64,000 bases of DNA from Polietes domitor (GCA_947397865.1 OX377620.1:115481085-115545084), one strand, 5' to 3'; numbered from the stretch's first letter, positions 22,951 through 33,915 are shown. Notes: a model not told the origin generated them from the sequence alone. Translations and numbers: made by a program.

Positions 22951-23754
22951 TATAATAAATATTTATTGCACAACGAACCTGTTACAGAATTCAATTCAAA
23001 AATCTTTTCAAGTTTCAAAATGAATTAAAGGTATGTAATCAAAGTTTGCAAGTGTATATTTGAATTAAGAGCAGACAGTGCAGTTATGGCTCATCAGATA
23101 TTTCTTATTTTATTGGAAAATGTGGGCGCGACGGAGAACGATCGTTCACATTCAAAAGATGTAGAGTATTAAATAAAATGTTTATGTTGTCTGTTCCTTG
23201 TCCTGTCGCTTCGAAAACTATAAATTCTTTCTTTAGACAGATATCTTGACTTTTTAATACAATATTGTTACTTGAGTTTCTATAGCATGGTTTAAAATAT
23301 TTTCAAACGTATTGGCGTTCGGATACACGAAAAAAATCGACTTTTTCCGGGATTTTACATTTTTTATATGGAGATTGACAGGCAAACCCCGAAAAAGTGA
23401 ATTTTGGGGCATATCCGAACGCAGCTTAAAAATATTTTGTCATCGAAGTGCAATATTTGACATACCTACTTAAAATCGATATGAGCTAAATTATTGTACA
23501 ACATTTTTATTGTAGAAATGATAGAAAATATATGCGAAGAAATATTAAATTGACCGAAGAAATCACGAAGTGTACTTTATGCATTTTCATAATAAGCCTG
23601 AATAACTTTAATGCGTTGCTTGATTGTTTATCTTGCCATGGTTCAAATTGAGTTAGTCTGAAATTGAGATACGTCACATGAAAGCAGAAAAAACTTGACG
23701 TTTAGGTGTGGTTCACATTCAACATCGGCCCTTACAATCTAACCACCCTTTATA

Positions 23755-24030
23755 AGGCGTGTAATATTGCTATTCAAGCGTGAATATCTTTTTTTACAAC
23801 ATCGGGTTTTCAGTCTCTCACTGAAATTTTACGACATTTTTTTAATCCTTCAATGTCCTTTTTGAAATTAGTTTTTTCGATTTTCTCGAAAAAAGGGTCA
23901 AATTGACCTATAAAGAGAGGAGCTAGAGGGATAAGATCTTACACAAAAATGATCCTCTTAAAATTCGATAATATAATTCTGACAATAGGAATTCTCTCAG
24001 ACATTAACTTACAACAGTTTTCTCACTTAA
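23755..24030 (+). repeat. R6 repeat, copy 2
   Basis: Second copy of the R6 sequence at 18830-19105. It is interrupted at its 3' edge by the mariner-like element that starts at 24033, next to TA at 24031-24032. Confidence 0.65.
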
Positions 24031-24032
24031 TA

Positions 24033-24297
24033 CAGGGTTTTCCAACAAGAGGTGTTATTTTGAATCACCCGGTATTTCGGTAAAAGTCACTTTTGCAGGT
24101 TTTATTCTTTGACATTTGACAAATAGAAACTACGCCATTACTAAAAATGGAACGATACACGCTTCAACAACGCATTGAAATGATTAAAATTCAGTACAAA
24201 AATGGTGAAAATCTTGCAGTCACAGTTCGCAAAACTAAAGCGTTTCTGGGTCGTCGAGAAGCACCTTGTCGGACCGCAATACAGAAATTGGTGTAAA
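24033..24297 (+). pseudogene. Mariner-like family F3, 5' end and transposase N-terminus
   Basis: Terminal CAGGGTTTTCCAACAAGAGG is followed at 24149 by an ATG frame MERYTLQQRIEMIKIQYKNG..VTVRKTKAFLGRREAPCRTAIQKLV, a transposase helix-turn-helix start. The frame ends after about 50 residues, where the element is cut. The same terminus occurs at 27241, attached to the C-terminal half of the family. Confidence 0.8.
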
Positions 24298-24364
24298 AAT
24301 AGATTATTTTGAGATTAACATTTAAAATAGGATATATTCTAGAATTTATCCCAAAGTTAAAAAC

Positions 24365-24755
24365 TTTTTATATTTTAAAAAAGCAAGCGAGATAGACCCT
24401 TTGTTAAGCACACCAATCGACTTAGAATTACTAGTCCGATCGTAATAAAAATTGGCACAAGTGAGTTTTGCGATGCAAGAACGAGCCCTATTTAATTTAA
24501 AGGAAATCGGTTCAGATAGGCCCCCAGGATGTCGCTCCCGATTTGCCTTTTTCCGCTCTAGACACCACATATTTAACCAGATTTTCTTCAAAATTGGCAA
24601 AACATATTATATTTCAACTAGAAGCACCTGTGGTGAAAATGTGCTCCCATACAAGTTTCGCTCCCAATTTGACTTTTATCGCTCTAGAAACTACATATTT
24701 TATCAGATTGTCTTCAAATTTGGCAAATTATTTTTATTTACCTAGTCTATTTATT
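24365..24755 (+). mobile_element. R2 element fragment e
   Basis: R2 5' region (GCGAGATAGACCC, TCGACTTAGAATTAC, TAGTCCGATCGTAA) and two units. Ends missing; followed directly by R1 copy 6. Confidence 0.75.
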
Positions 24756-24781
24756 AATACTAAATACAATTTACAAAAAAA

Positions 24782-26626
24782 GCAAGTAAAAATGGCGTTA
24801 AGTTCGGCCGGGTCGAACTTTATATACCCTCCACCATTGAGTGCATTCAACAGAGGTTGTCGGTTTTCGTAGAAGTGCAGTAAAATTACAGGAAAATATA
24901 TTTTTTTAATATAGGCAAACCAAAACAAATACAAATATTGAAAAAATAATTTTATAAATAAATATAATATTTTAATTATTTCAAACCATTATTTATTTCA
25001 AATCAAAAAATAAATATTCTTATATTTATATTTTCAAAAAGCTTAAATACCATAAATATTGGTAGATAGTGGGTGCTACAGTTGGTTGTATTTCCATTCT
25101 AATTTAATTCCAAAAGTATAAATTTTGAAAATCCATTATCAGACGTACATAGTGCAAAATACCCTAACTTCATGATTTTTGCCGTAATAGAAAAGGTACG
25201 AATTTGGAAAAAAAACTTTTTATTTTGCGTGTCTATGAAGGCAGAGGAATGTATACACCGAATTCCATAATTCCAGCTGCGACCATTTGGTTGGTACCAT
25301 TTTTACCCCCTTGACGTTTCTACGCAATTAGAATATCATCATTCTAGCTGTAGTCGTTTAGTTGGTAATATTTTTATCCCTCTGTACCATTGTATCCCTT
25401 GAAAGTACGAATTTCGAAAAATTCGTTTATTTTCCGTTTCTACGCAATCAGAGGAATGTATACTCTGAATTGCATGACTCTAGGTGCGGTCATTTGGGTG
25501 GCACTATTTTTATCCCCTTTTTCAATTTTAAAATTCGTCTATTTTACGTGTCTACGCAGTCAGAGGAATGTATACTCCGAATTTCATGACTCTAGCTGCG
25601 GTCATTTGATTGGTACTATTTTTACCCTCTTTTTCTATTTTGACCCCAAAAATTACGAATTTCGAAAAATCAGTTTATTTTCCGTTTCTACACAGTCAGC
25701 GGAATGTATACTCCGAATTTCATTATTCCAGGTGTAGCCGTTTGGTTGGTACCATTTTTATCCCTCTGTACACATTATATCCCTTGAAAGTACTAATTTG
25801 GAAAAAAAACCTTTTATTTTTCATGTCTACTTAGCCAAAGGATTGTATACTTCGAATTTCATGACTCTAGCTGCGGTCATTTTATTGGTACTATTTTTAT
25901 ACCCTTTTTTATTTTAACCCCAAAATGTACGAATTTTAAAAAATCCGTGTGTTTTGCTTGTCTATACAATCAGAGAAATCTATACACCGAATTTCATTAT
26001 TCTAGATACAGCCGTTTGGTTGGTACCATTTTTATCCCTCTATTCCCATTTTACCCCTTAAAAATACGAATTTGGAAAAAATACTTTTATATTATGTATC
26101 TACTCAATTAGAGGAATGTACACATCGAATTTCGAGTTTCTAGCTGTTGTCGTTTAATGTGTACCATTTTTATCCCTTTTTTGCCCCATTTCACCCCTAC
26201 AAATAAGAATCACTTTATGGTGCACGTTTTTGCTATAAGTGGAATGCGCATACCAAATATCAAGCAAATATAAACAGACATATTCAAAAAACATGCTTAA
26301 ATACGCTCAAATATTAGGGATTATTATGGGTATTTTTAGTCCTTGTCAGGGAAAAAATTTTCCCTTTGGACTGATTTCGCCCCGTTTCAATCCCAACGAT
26401 CTACGACTATAAGACACATTTATGGAAAATTTGGACGTCCTAGCTCTTTTCGTTTAGATGCTAGCGTGCTTTCAACAGACGGACGGACGGACATGGCTAG
26501 ATCGTCTTAGAATTTTATGACGATCAAGAATATATATACGATATAGGGTCTCAGGTCGATATTTCAAGGTGTTACAAACGGAATGACAAAGTTAGTATAC
26601 CCCCATCCTGGAGGCGGAGGGTATAA
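24782..26626 (-). mobile_element. R1 element copy 6, full length
   Basis: Reverse orientation: GCAAGTAAAAATGGCGTTAAG, palindrome TTCGGCCGGGTCGAA, AT-rich subterminal part, about nine tandem units, then ACGGACGGACGGACATGGC and the 5' end CCATCCTGGAGGCGGAGGG/TATAA. The two ends carry inverted TATACCCTCC words. Non-coding. Confidence 0.9.
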
Positions 26627-26689
26627 TAATAAAAATAAATATTAACTAGTATGATCTTCGTCCTGAGAACGAACTCACCTTCAACTATG

Positions 26690-26822
26690 AGGCACATTTT
26701 ATCTGGACGCCTTCGTTAATTGTCAAAATTTTCACATTTGGAATTATCAACAACCGCTAGTGGATTTCCCGAACCTCATGTGCGACAATTTTGACGACGC
26801 CAAGCTGAATATCAAACTCACT
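26690..26822 (+). pseudogene. Probable mariner-like transposase scrap
   Basis: Translates, with frame changes, as EAHFI..DAFVNCQNFHIW followed by NLMCDNFDDAK, resembling the block around the first catalytic Asp. Heavily decayed. Confidence 0.4.
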
Positions 26823-27240
26823 AATGAAATACATCTTAAATGAGTTTTTAAATACATATATGGACTTTGGTTCAAATAATACATCTAGGTGTAAAAAAAG
26901 GAAAATAATTATGGTACTCCTTCATAATTTTTTGATATTCAAAGTATTGATGAGTTTAAGTTCTGTGGTAGGGCTCTCAAATGGTCCCGATCGCGACAAA
27001 GAGTATATGAGTGTATTCGTCTTCACAAAATTTACAAAAAACATGCCTGCATATCTTGCGCTATAAGTGGTTCAGAATATTTTTTTAAATTTTTCCTGTT
27101 TTTACACTATAGAAAAGCTAAATGAATGCAGACTGGAAAAATGTTAATAAATCTCTTCTACCTTGAAAAATGCAGATGTTTAAAACAAAATTTGCGAACA
27201 TTTCACAGTTTTTCAGCTTTTTGGAGAAAAGAAATATATA
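26823..27240. other. Intronic spacer
   Basis: AT-rich, no gene supported. An 80-codon frame at 26824 has no known domain. Confidence 0.4.
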
Positions 27241-27853
27241 CAGGGTTTTCCAACAAAAGGTGTTATTTCGGTATTCAAAGAAAAATGTTTTTTTTAGTAT
27301 AAATGACCGGATGTTTATTTCATAATAAAGAGGAAGGTAGCCAAATGGCCACCACGACCACGCTTACAGGACCATAACCTTGTCATGAAATTTTCCATAA
27401 CCAAATCGCAAAGTGGCTGCCCTATGTTCTCGATAGCCTCACGAATTCTATTTTTGAGGTCTTGAATCGACGCTGGGCTGTTGGCGTAGACCTTATCTTT
27501 CACGTGACCCCAAAGGTGTTATATCACAAGATCTCGGTGGCCAATTATGATCACCTCTTCGAGAGATAACACGGTCCGGAAACTTTTCCCGTAAAAGAGC
27601 CATGGTTTGGTTGCTTGTGTGGCACGTAGCGCCGTCTTGCTGAAAGTAAACGTTGTCCAGATCAATACCATCCATCTCCGACCATAAAAAATCATTAATC
27701 ATCTCTCGATAGCGAAATCCATTCACTGTAACTGTTGATCCAACCACATTTCCGAAAAAGTAAAGTCCTATGATCCCGCCGGACCATAAATCGCACCAAA
27801 CAGTCACACGATGAGGATGGAGAGGCTTCTCAACAATAACTCTTGGGTCATAT
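27241..27853 (-). pseudogene. Mariner-like family F3, C-terminal half of transposase
   Basis: Element end CAGGGTTTTCCAACAAAAGG at 27241 follows TA. Minus-strand frames read VTVWCDLWSGGIIGLYFFGN, VYFQQDGATCHTSNQTMALLREKF (second catalytic Asp), NWPPRSCDITPLG (third Asp), then, after a deletion and frameshift, KDKVYANSPASIQDLKNRI. The DYFLWG block is missing and the N-terminal half is lost at about 27853. Not functional. Confidence 0.85.
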
Positions 27854-27889
27854 CATATAGTGGGATACAAATTCAAGGAAAGATCCATA

Positions 27890-28165
27890 TATTTCACAGT
27901 AGAAAGTTGTCTAAGTCGAAAGTTATATTTTCTTTTGTAATTTTAAGTGTATTGTCTATTTTGATAGTAAGATTTGACTGAGTTAGATCTTCGACAAATC
28001 TCGGCGGCGTTGTTGAAGTCGATATGAGCCGATTAAATCGGCGGCGACGCGGCTCGTGCAGAAACATGCAGCGGCGGCGGCTTGTCGACTTAAAATCGGT
28101 CGGCTTGTATCTCTGCATTTGTTTTAAACATGAGTGCAGAGTTTGGTCTTCCCAATCCATAAATT
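27890..28165 (-). other. GC-rich island with an unrecognised 88-codon frame
   Basis: Bases 28000-28110 are strikingly GC-rich for this intron (CGGCGGCGACGCGGC, GCAGCGGCGGCGGC) and carry an inverted GCCGATTAAATCGGC palindrome at 28030-28044. The minus frame 27894-28160 begins MDWEDQTLHSCLKQMQRY. No domain recognised. An element fragment is as likely as a gene. Confidence 0.25.
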
Positions 28166-28667
28166 ACAAAAATATAGCTTAATTTGTGAAAACCCAAATT
28201 TTTGGGGATTTTGGTTTTATTTTTGGGAGTTGTGGGCATATATTTAGGTATGTTTCAAATGTTTAAATTTTGTATTATAGTCTTTGATTAGATTATATTG
28301 GATTAGTTTAAATAGTTTACTTAGTGTCTCCACCTTAGTTTCATATAAATATCACCGTAAGACAAATTAAACCTTTTGGCGCTCCTAAGAATGAGACTGC
28401 ATAGAACTGAAATTATAGGTCACCCGTAGCAAAACTACATGCTCAGTTTAATTATTTCTTGATCGTTTGTCCTTTTACAGAACCTTTATTTTCCAAAGGA
28501 TGTAGATTTTTCAATAATTTATTTTCGTACTTTCGCGAGCCATATGGATATTAAATGAAAGAGAAGCATATCTGTTAAAAATACTTCAAATCTTAATCTG
28601 CATTAGTTTAACATTAACAATCATTTAAAGTTCTCCTCCTTATTTATTTAGTTTATTCGTTAACTTT
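28166..28667. other. Intronic spacer
   Basis: AT-rich, nothing recognised. Confidence 0.4.
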
Positions 28668-28973
28668 TTATGGTGGAAACTTAAAGTGGTTGTCATCTAT
28701 AGGAATAATCCGGCCATTTAGTGTATAAACAAGAAAAAAGTCGAGAAAAAATTGTTTGGACCTCCACGATTTAGACCTAGAAGACCTTAAGTTCCTCAAC
28801 ACTTCGAATATGTTTGTGTGAAATTTCATCAAATTCGATTTAGGAGTGTCATAATTATCTCCCGTTTTTCTCAAATCCTCCAATTTGCGCTGGTGTTGAG
28901 AGTGCTCTCGTATTTGTTGGGCAAATTTGCCAATGATGAAACCAAAGTAAACTGGAGCATTGAAATAGCACCA
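28668..28973 (-). pseudogene. Unrecognised coding-like remnant
   Basis: On the minus strand an open stretch of about 100 codons, without an ATG start, runs from near 28973 to a stop at 28668: DGWCYFNAPVYFGFIIGKFA, then QQIREHSQHQRKLEDLRKTG and RSKQFFLDFFLVYTLNG. It has balanced residue use and mixed hydrophobic and charged segments, unlike the chance frames nearby. A stop lies just upstream (28983). It could be a retrocopy fragment, an exon of a nested gene, or an old element ORF. No family is assigned. Confidence 0.3.
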
Positions 28974-29058
28974 ACCATCTCGTAGTTATCCGATATTTTC
29001 ATATTTTATAAAACAGAGAGTAGGAAGTGTATCATATAGAATTTAATGTATACAACAG

Positions 29059-29086
29059 TCAGGTACACCTCCAATGGTGTACCTGA
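29059..29086. other. Perfect 11-bp hairpin 130 bp before the 3' splice site
   Basis: TCAGGTACACC, loop TCCAAT, GGTGTACCTGA. Unique in the window, and it lies close to the branch-point region of the giant intron. Confidence 0.8.
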
Positions 29087-29161
29087 AATGAAAACTCTAT
29101 GTTTCCAACCACCTGTGTTTGTATTATTATCATGTAATGAATTGTTAACAAGCGACAATTA

Positions 29162-29213
29162 ACTTTATTCCTTTTCTTTTTTCTCGTTCTCTCTCTCTTT
29201 CTTTTCTTTACAG
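29162..29213 (+). promoter_or_regulatory. Polypyrimidine tract and 3' splice site
   Basis: Nearly 50 bases of C/T (CTTTTCTTTTTTCTCGTTCTCTC...) ending TTTACAG at 29213. It gives an in-frame junction with the donor at 11755. Confidence 0.85.
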
Positions 29214-31078
29214 TGTGTGCCAATGTTTCCTATGAGCGACCCAAAGAAGAAATCAACCTGGAGGTCTTCCTCAACGATAGCCAGTCAGCCAAATACGCAG
29301 TATCGGCACGTAACCCCTCACCATTCTGTATACCCGTGATGTTGGGCATTCCCATGTCCATGTGTGTCCAAATGTCCAATGTGGGTCTGCAGGGTAACAA
29401 CATGAATGCCTGCATGGATTTCATGGTGCAGCTGGCATCGACACAGCTCTTTGAGATGCACTTCCAGTGCATGCAAATGGGTGCGCAGGGTATACAATGG
29501 TTGAATCCGGGAGGAACTCCGGTTATACCACCTTCTGAGAGTAAACTGTCAGATCGCAGTGAGGACGTTGCAAATGAATACTATGACGAGGAGGTCGAGG
29601 AGAATGTGATAGAGGGTGAAAGTGGCTATGCGGGGCTGCATAAAGTGGGCGAAGATGAAAATAAAGCGGAAGAAGTAGTGGATTATAATGATGTCGCGGA
29701 AGAGCTAGCCAAGGGCGAGGATGAAACGAAGGAAAACGAGGTGGTGTTGAGTGAAGAAAAGGAGCTGCAAACTGCACAGGATATATTGAAGGGAAGTGAT
29801 GGTGTGACGATGACAATTCCTGCAGAGAAAACGCCAAGTGAAGAGTCTTCGCAGATGCAAAGTTTCGAAATGTTAACCAACACTGGAGAAACTCCCAGTG
29901 AGGCCAGTGGCAATGAAAGTAATTTCTATCAATTCTCGGCAGCTATTAACGAGTCAATGGCAGTGGCAATGGCAACAGAGAAAGAAAATGAAACCGAAAT
30001 TATTGTGGCCAATATAAAGCCAACAATGGCCACAGCAGCCACGATAGCGACGACAGCAACAGAGTTGGAAAATAATAATATCGATAATAGTGATAATGCC
30101 TTGACTATTGCCACCACCACCACAGCGACAGCGTCGACATCAACGTCAACGACGACGCCTATGACACCAACGGCGGCGGGTCCGACGACAACAGAAGCAA
30201 CGACAGCAACATCAGAGTTGGCTGCAATTGCCACAAATGCTGTTGCAAATAATGACAGTGATAATAGCCAAGCTAATGATAGTGATTATGAAGACGAAGA
30301 AAGTGATGAGGCGGAATATGATGGCGCCGACGACGAAGAAGATGATGAGGCAGAAGAGGAGGATGACGAAGAGGATGAGATCTCTGATGAGACAAACGAG
30401 CCAGAAAAGGAAGAAAACCAGACGACAACTTCATCAACAAATGACAACAACAGTGGCAGTGCATCTGTGGCCAGCAATGACTCAAACTCTAATGACCTCC
30501 AGGAAGATAAGATTAGCGAAAATGAAGAGGATGATACGGAAGAATATGAGGAGGACTATGAGGAGGAGAATGAAAGTGAAGCCTCAACAAATACTAACGA
30601 AAGCCAGGAAAATGCTGGTTATATTGCTGCTGCAAAAATAACAACGACAACGACAAGGCCAGTAACATCACCAGATATCACAGTGTCATCAAATGATGAT
30701 ATCGACGAGAAGACTGAACATACAGATGGTGGCTATGCCAGTAATCATCTGCAATTATCCATTGACGACCTGCTTAGCGCCGCACGCAACACGAGCACCA
30801 GCAGCAACAGCAGTGACTTGAACGATGTTGTTGCCAACATTGGCAACATCGTCAACATGTCACAAATACTGTCAGATACTGCCCCTGCCCCAGCCACTGC
30901 CACTGCGACACCTTTAACGCGTCATCGTAAATTACTGACACGCCACAAACCAATTCATTCTCCTCCGGCGTACCTGCAACAGGAGCAACTGCAACGGCAG
31001 CTGCAGCTTCTTCAACATCTTCACAATCCACGTCATCAACGCAGCAATCACCGTCATAATCATCATCATCATGTGTAA
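29214..31078 (+). CDS. DUF4773-type secreted protein, exon 2 (domain core, acidic region, His-rich tail)
   Basis: Completes a 717-aa protein (stop TAA at 31076). Residues 97-190 finish the DUF4773 domain, with cysteines at about 98, 135, 147, 163 and 182 and the family-like stretches ARNPSPFCIPV, CVQMSNV, NACMDF and FEMHFQCMQMG. After PVIPP (about residue 203) the protein becomes low-complexity. Glu/Asp-rich segments come first, then a Thr/Ala stretch, a very acidic block (about 453-498, YEDEESDEAEYDGADDEEDD), further Ser/Asn/Glu-rich sequence, and a basic Gln/His-rich end (QQEQLQRQLQLLQHLHNPRHQ...HHHHV). With the signal peptide this predicts a secreted or surface acidic protein. Metal or calcium binding by the acidic and His-rich parts is conjecture. 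The tail is much longer than the domain itself. The ATG-like codon at the junction is an internal Met and not a start. Confidence 0.9.
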
Positions 31079-31340
31079 AAGTCTGAGAGGTGGCATCGTC
31101 ACTCTCTGTTATTTATTGATGCCAACATCCCAGTTGACTTTGGTCACTTGCAGTGACAGACGCTCTTCTTTTTTATAAACATCCACACAAACATGTGTTC
31201 ATATTTACAAACACACGCACACAAAGTTTAATATTTATTCAGTCAATCATCCATACAATTATCATGTCTCCGAAACGAAAGCAAAAACAGAACAGAACAG
31301 TTGTGGCAAAATAAATAGGGATGCAGTTGTCCTTATGTAA
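31079..31340 (+). other. 3' UTR, proximal part
   Basis: Single-copy sequence after the stop codon with CA-rich stretches (CACACACGCACAC). Transcript cleavage is expected shortly after the AATAAA at 31310. Confidence 0.6.
31310..31315 (+). terminator. Proximal poly(A) signal AATAAA
   Basis: Canonical hexamer 232 bp after the stop codon, followed by GT-containing sequence (GCAGTTGTCCTTATGT). Confidence 0.6.
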
Positions 31341-31404
31341 ATATCCATATTTAAATATTTGTGGTATTAACTAGTAGCTAAAATTTCTAAAAATAATAAG
31401 GAGA

Positions 31405-31565
31405 GAAGTTTTCGAACTTTATACTTTTAAGGAAAAACAAGATGAAAGGGTAATGGTACCATTGCAAATGGGCGAAATGGGACTTTAAAGAAACAGACGA
31501 CTAAAAATACGCCTAATATTTAGGGTACATTTTTGAAGATTTATTATTATTCACTTCTGGACCAC
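31405..31565 (+). mobile_element. R1 element fragment
   Basis: Diverged R1 words: GGGTAATGGTACCATT, GGGCGAAATGGGAC, ACTAAAAATACGCCTAATATTTAGGGT. No termini. Confidence 0.6.
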
Positions 31566-31809
31566 ATATGTATACAGTTATGTAAATACTAAAGGACTAT
31601 CATGTCAAAAGAATATTTAACTATATTAATGAAATATGCCAATAGAAACGAGTAAGCGTAAGTGGCCGTGGTTATTTGAAATTTCAAATGGCCTCTGTAG
31701 AGGAATTCCATGTAAAAACATCGAGAAATTTTCGAAGGTCTTTCGCTTTGGATGAAATTTGCCGTTCTTTTACATTTTAATGTCTCAGATATTTCTGAAA
31801 CCTACATTT
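31566..31809. other. Spacer
   Basis: No gene or repeat recognised, apart from a short ATTTGAAATTTCAAAT palindrome near 31675. Confidence 0.4.
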
Positions 31810-33090
31810 TGAAATTTACAGAATATTTTTTTTTTTTTTTCAAGAAAGTTATTTTCTTATTTTTTTTAATTTTCAAAAAAAATTCTTTTTAAATTTTCCA
31901 AAAATATATCTCTTAATTCTGCAAGAAATAAACTTTTCAAAAAATATTTTTCCTTATTTTTTTAATTTAATTTTCAAAAAATATTATTTTAATTCGGCAA
32001 GACAAAATATTTTCCTTAATTTTTAATTTTCAAAAAATATTCGCAATAATAAATCTTCCGAATTTTTTCAGAAACCTCCGAAAAGCAAAAAAGTCTTATT
32101 TTTTTAATTTTCAAAATATATTTTTCAATTCTGCAAGTAAAAATCTTCAAAAATAATTTTCTTTTTTTTCAATTTTTCAAAATATATTTTTTAATTCGGC
32201 AAGAAAAACATCAGCAAAAATTCGTTTCGAAAAATAATTTTCCTTAATTTTTAAGTTTGAAAACATATTTTTTAATTAGGGAAGAAAAAAATCTTACGAA
32301 ATTTGGTAGAAATTGCTGAAAAGCAAAACATTTTTTTCTTATATTTTTTTAAATTTCAAAAAATATTTTTGTAATTCGTCAGAAAAATCTCAAAATATAA
32401 TTTGGATTAAATATTTTTTTTTTGATTCTAAAGTCTTAAAAAAATAATTCTACTTATTTTTTTAATTTTCCAAAATTTTTTTTTTATTCGGGAAGAAAAA
32501 ACCTTTCGAAATTTTTTTGAAAATGCTGAAAAGGAAAAAATAATTTATCTTATTTTTTTTATTAAAAAAAAATATTTTTTTGTAATTCAGCAAGAAAAAT
32601 TATTTTCAAAAAATAATTTTCGTTAAACTTTTAATTTTCAAAAAATATTCTTTTAATTCGGCATGAAAAAATCTTCAAAAAATAATTGTCCTTATTATAT
32701 TAATTTTCAAAATATATTTTTTTGTAATTCGGCAAGAAAAATAATTTTCGTTATTTCTTTATTTTTCAAAAAAATATTCTTTTATTTCGGCATCAAAAGA
32801 TCTTCAAAAAATAATTGTCCTTGTTATATTAATTTTCAAAATATATTTTTATGTAGTTCGGCCAGAAAAATAATTTTCGTTATTTTTTTTATTTTTCAAA
32901 AAAATATTCTTTTATTTCGGCATGAAAAAATCTTCAAAAAATAATTGTCCTTATTATATTAATTTAAAAAAATCATTTTTTGTAATTCGGCAAGAAAAAT
33001 AATTTTCGTTAATTTTTCTATTTTTCAAAAAATATTCTTTTAATTCGGCATGAAAAAATCTTCAAAAAATAAAAAAAAATCTTCAAATTG
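31810..33090 (+). repeat. AT-rich minisatellite with a 130-bp higher period
   Basis: Degenerate units of about 65-75 bp built from AATTCGGCAAGAAAAA, CTTCAAAAAATAATT, CCTTATTTTTTTAATTTTC and AAAAAATATT. The last part repeats with a 129-130 bp period, with equivalent TTTATTTCGG or TTTAATTCGG landmarks at about 32651, 32781, 32911 and 33040. Units are more alike toward the right end. Confidence 0.8.
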
Positions 33091-33299
33091 CGCTATAACC
33101 CGCTTCTTAAAATATGCAAAGGGTTGCCACAGATTTCAATATTTTTCAAAAAAAAAAGTCATCTAACGTAATATCTTGCAAATTTCATTAGATTTTGTTT
33201 TCATTGAGGCATACTGATTCATAAATTCAACAACTTTAATGGGTAAACTAAAAAAATACTAAAGTACTAAAATTACAATTTAATATTTTTGAAACATAG

Positions 33300-33915
33300 C
33301 TCGTCCGATCACTCCCGCCTGTATATTCATTTCGCCCCCAATTTCCGCCTAAAAGTACACATTTTGAAAAAATTCTTTATGTTTCGCGACTACACATTGA
33401 GATGAATACATGATTTCAACTTCAGCGGTTTGGGTGGTACCATTTTATCCCTCTTTTCCAATTGTAGTGCTTAAAAGTACGAATTTTGAAAAATCCCTCT
33501 AACGAGTCTACGACATTAGAGAGATGTACATTCCAAATTTCATGTTTCTAGCTGTTGTCGAATTATTGGTATCATTTTTATCCCCTTTTGTCCCAGTGCT
33601 TTCATGCTACAAAAGGAATGTACGCAAAAAATTTCAAGTATATATAAAGCAGTAATTTTTATAAAAATTGCGTAAATAATCTACATAATGGGGGTATTTT
33701 CAGTCATTTCCTTTTTTCCCTCTTTGAATCTGAAACGATCTACAACTAATAGACACATTTGTGGAAAATATTAATCTCCTAACTTATTTCGTTCGGAAGC
33801 TATCGAGCTTTCAACAGACAGACTTGGACATGGCTAAATCGTCTTAGAATTTTACCAGGATACAGAATATATATATTTACTTTGTGGGGTCTCCGTTGAA
33901 TATGTCATGCTCAAA
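33300..33915 (-). mobile_element. R1 element copy 7, 3' end missing
   Basis: About three diverged units, then the R1 5' region in reverse (TTTCAACAGACAGACTTGGACATGGC, GTCTTAGAATTTTA, TATATATTTACTTTGTGGGGTCTCC). The hairpin end is absent. Confidence 0.75.

Larger units (their letters stand above)
21007..23750 (-). mobile_element. Mariner-like family F2, TA-flanked composite copy F2-2
   Basis: Ends AAGGGTTGTTAAATTTTAAG and, inverted, AAGGGTGGTTAGATTGTAAG. Just inside both ends is GGGCCGATGTTGA, and the flanks are TA at 21005-21006 and 23751-23752. Inside are F2 transposase scraps (21112-21333: GYLKEKVYVDKTATIQELKDEI; near 22500-22560: TCHTANETALLRDKFNGD), an R2 fragment, a hAT-like scrap and an inverted R4 piece. 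At 2.74 kb it is a decayed element swollen by nested insertions. Confidence 0.75.
11755..29213 (+). other. Giant intron of the DUF4773 gene (17,459 bp)
   Basis: Begins GTACGT and ends in a long pyrimidine tract (29162-29209) and TTTACAG. Phase 1: the single base A before the donor plus TG after the acceptor restores an ATG (Met97) codon. It holds at least three mariner-like families, a LINE fragment, R1/R2/R3/R5 copies and two unrelated hairpins. No other coding exon in frame was recognised inside it, though a small skipped exon cannot be excluded. Confidence 0.8.

Noticed and set aside
30228..30641. Alternative 137-codon frame within exon 2, and minus-strand frames opposite the acidic region
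   Set aside because: Shadows of the low-complexity GAN/GAA-rich coding sequence. The main frame continues the DUF4773 protein from the splice site to the stop.
29213..31078. Exon 2 as a free-standing gene starting at a GTG near 29213
   Set aside because: The start lies on the splice acceptor, the frame lacks a signal peptide, and joining to 11754 completes a known domain.
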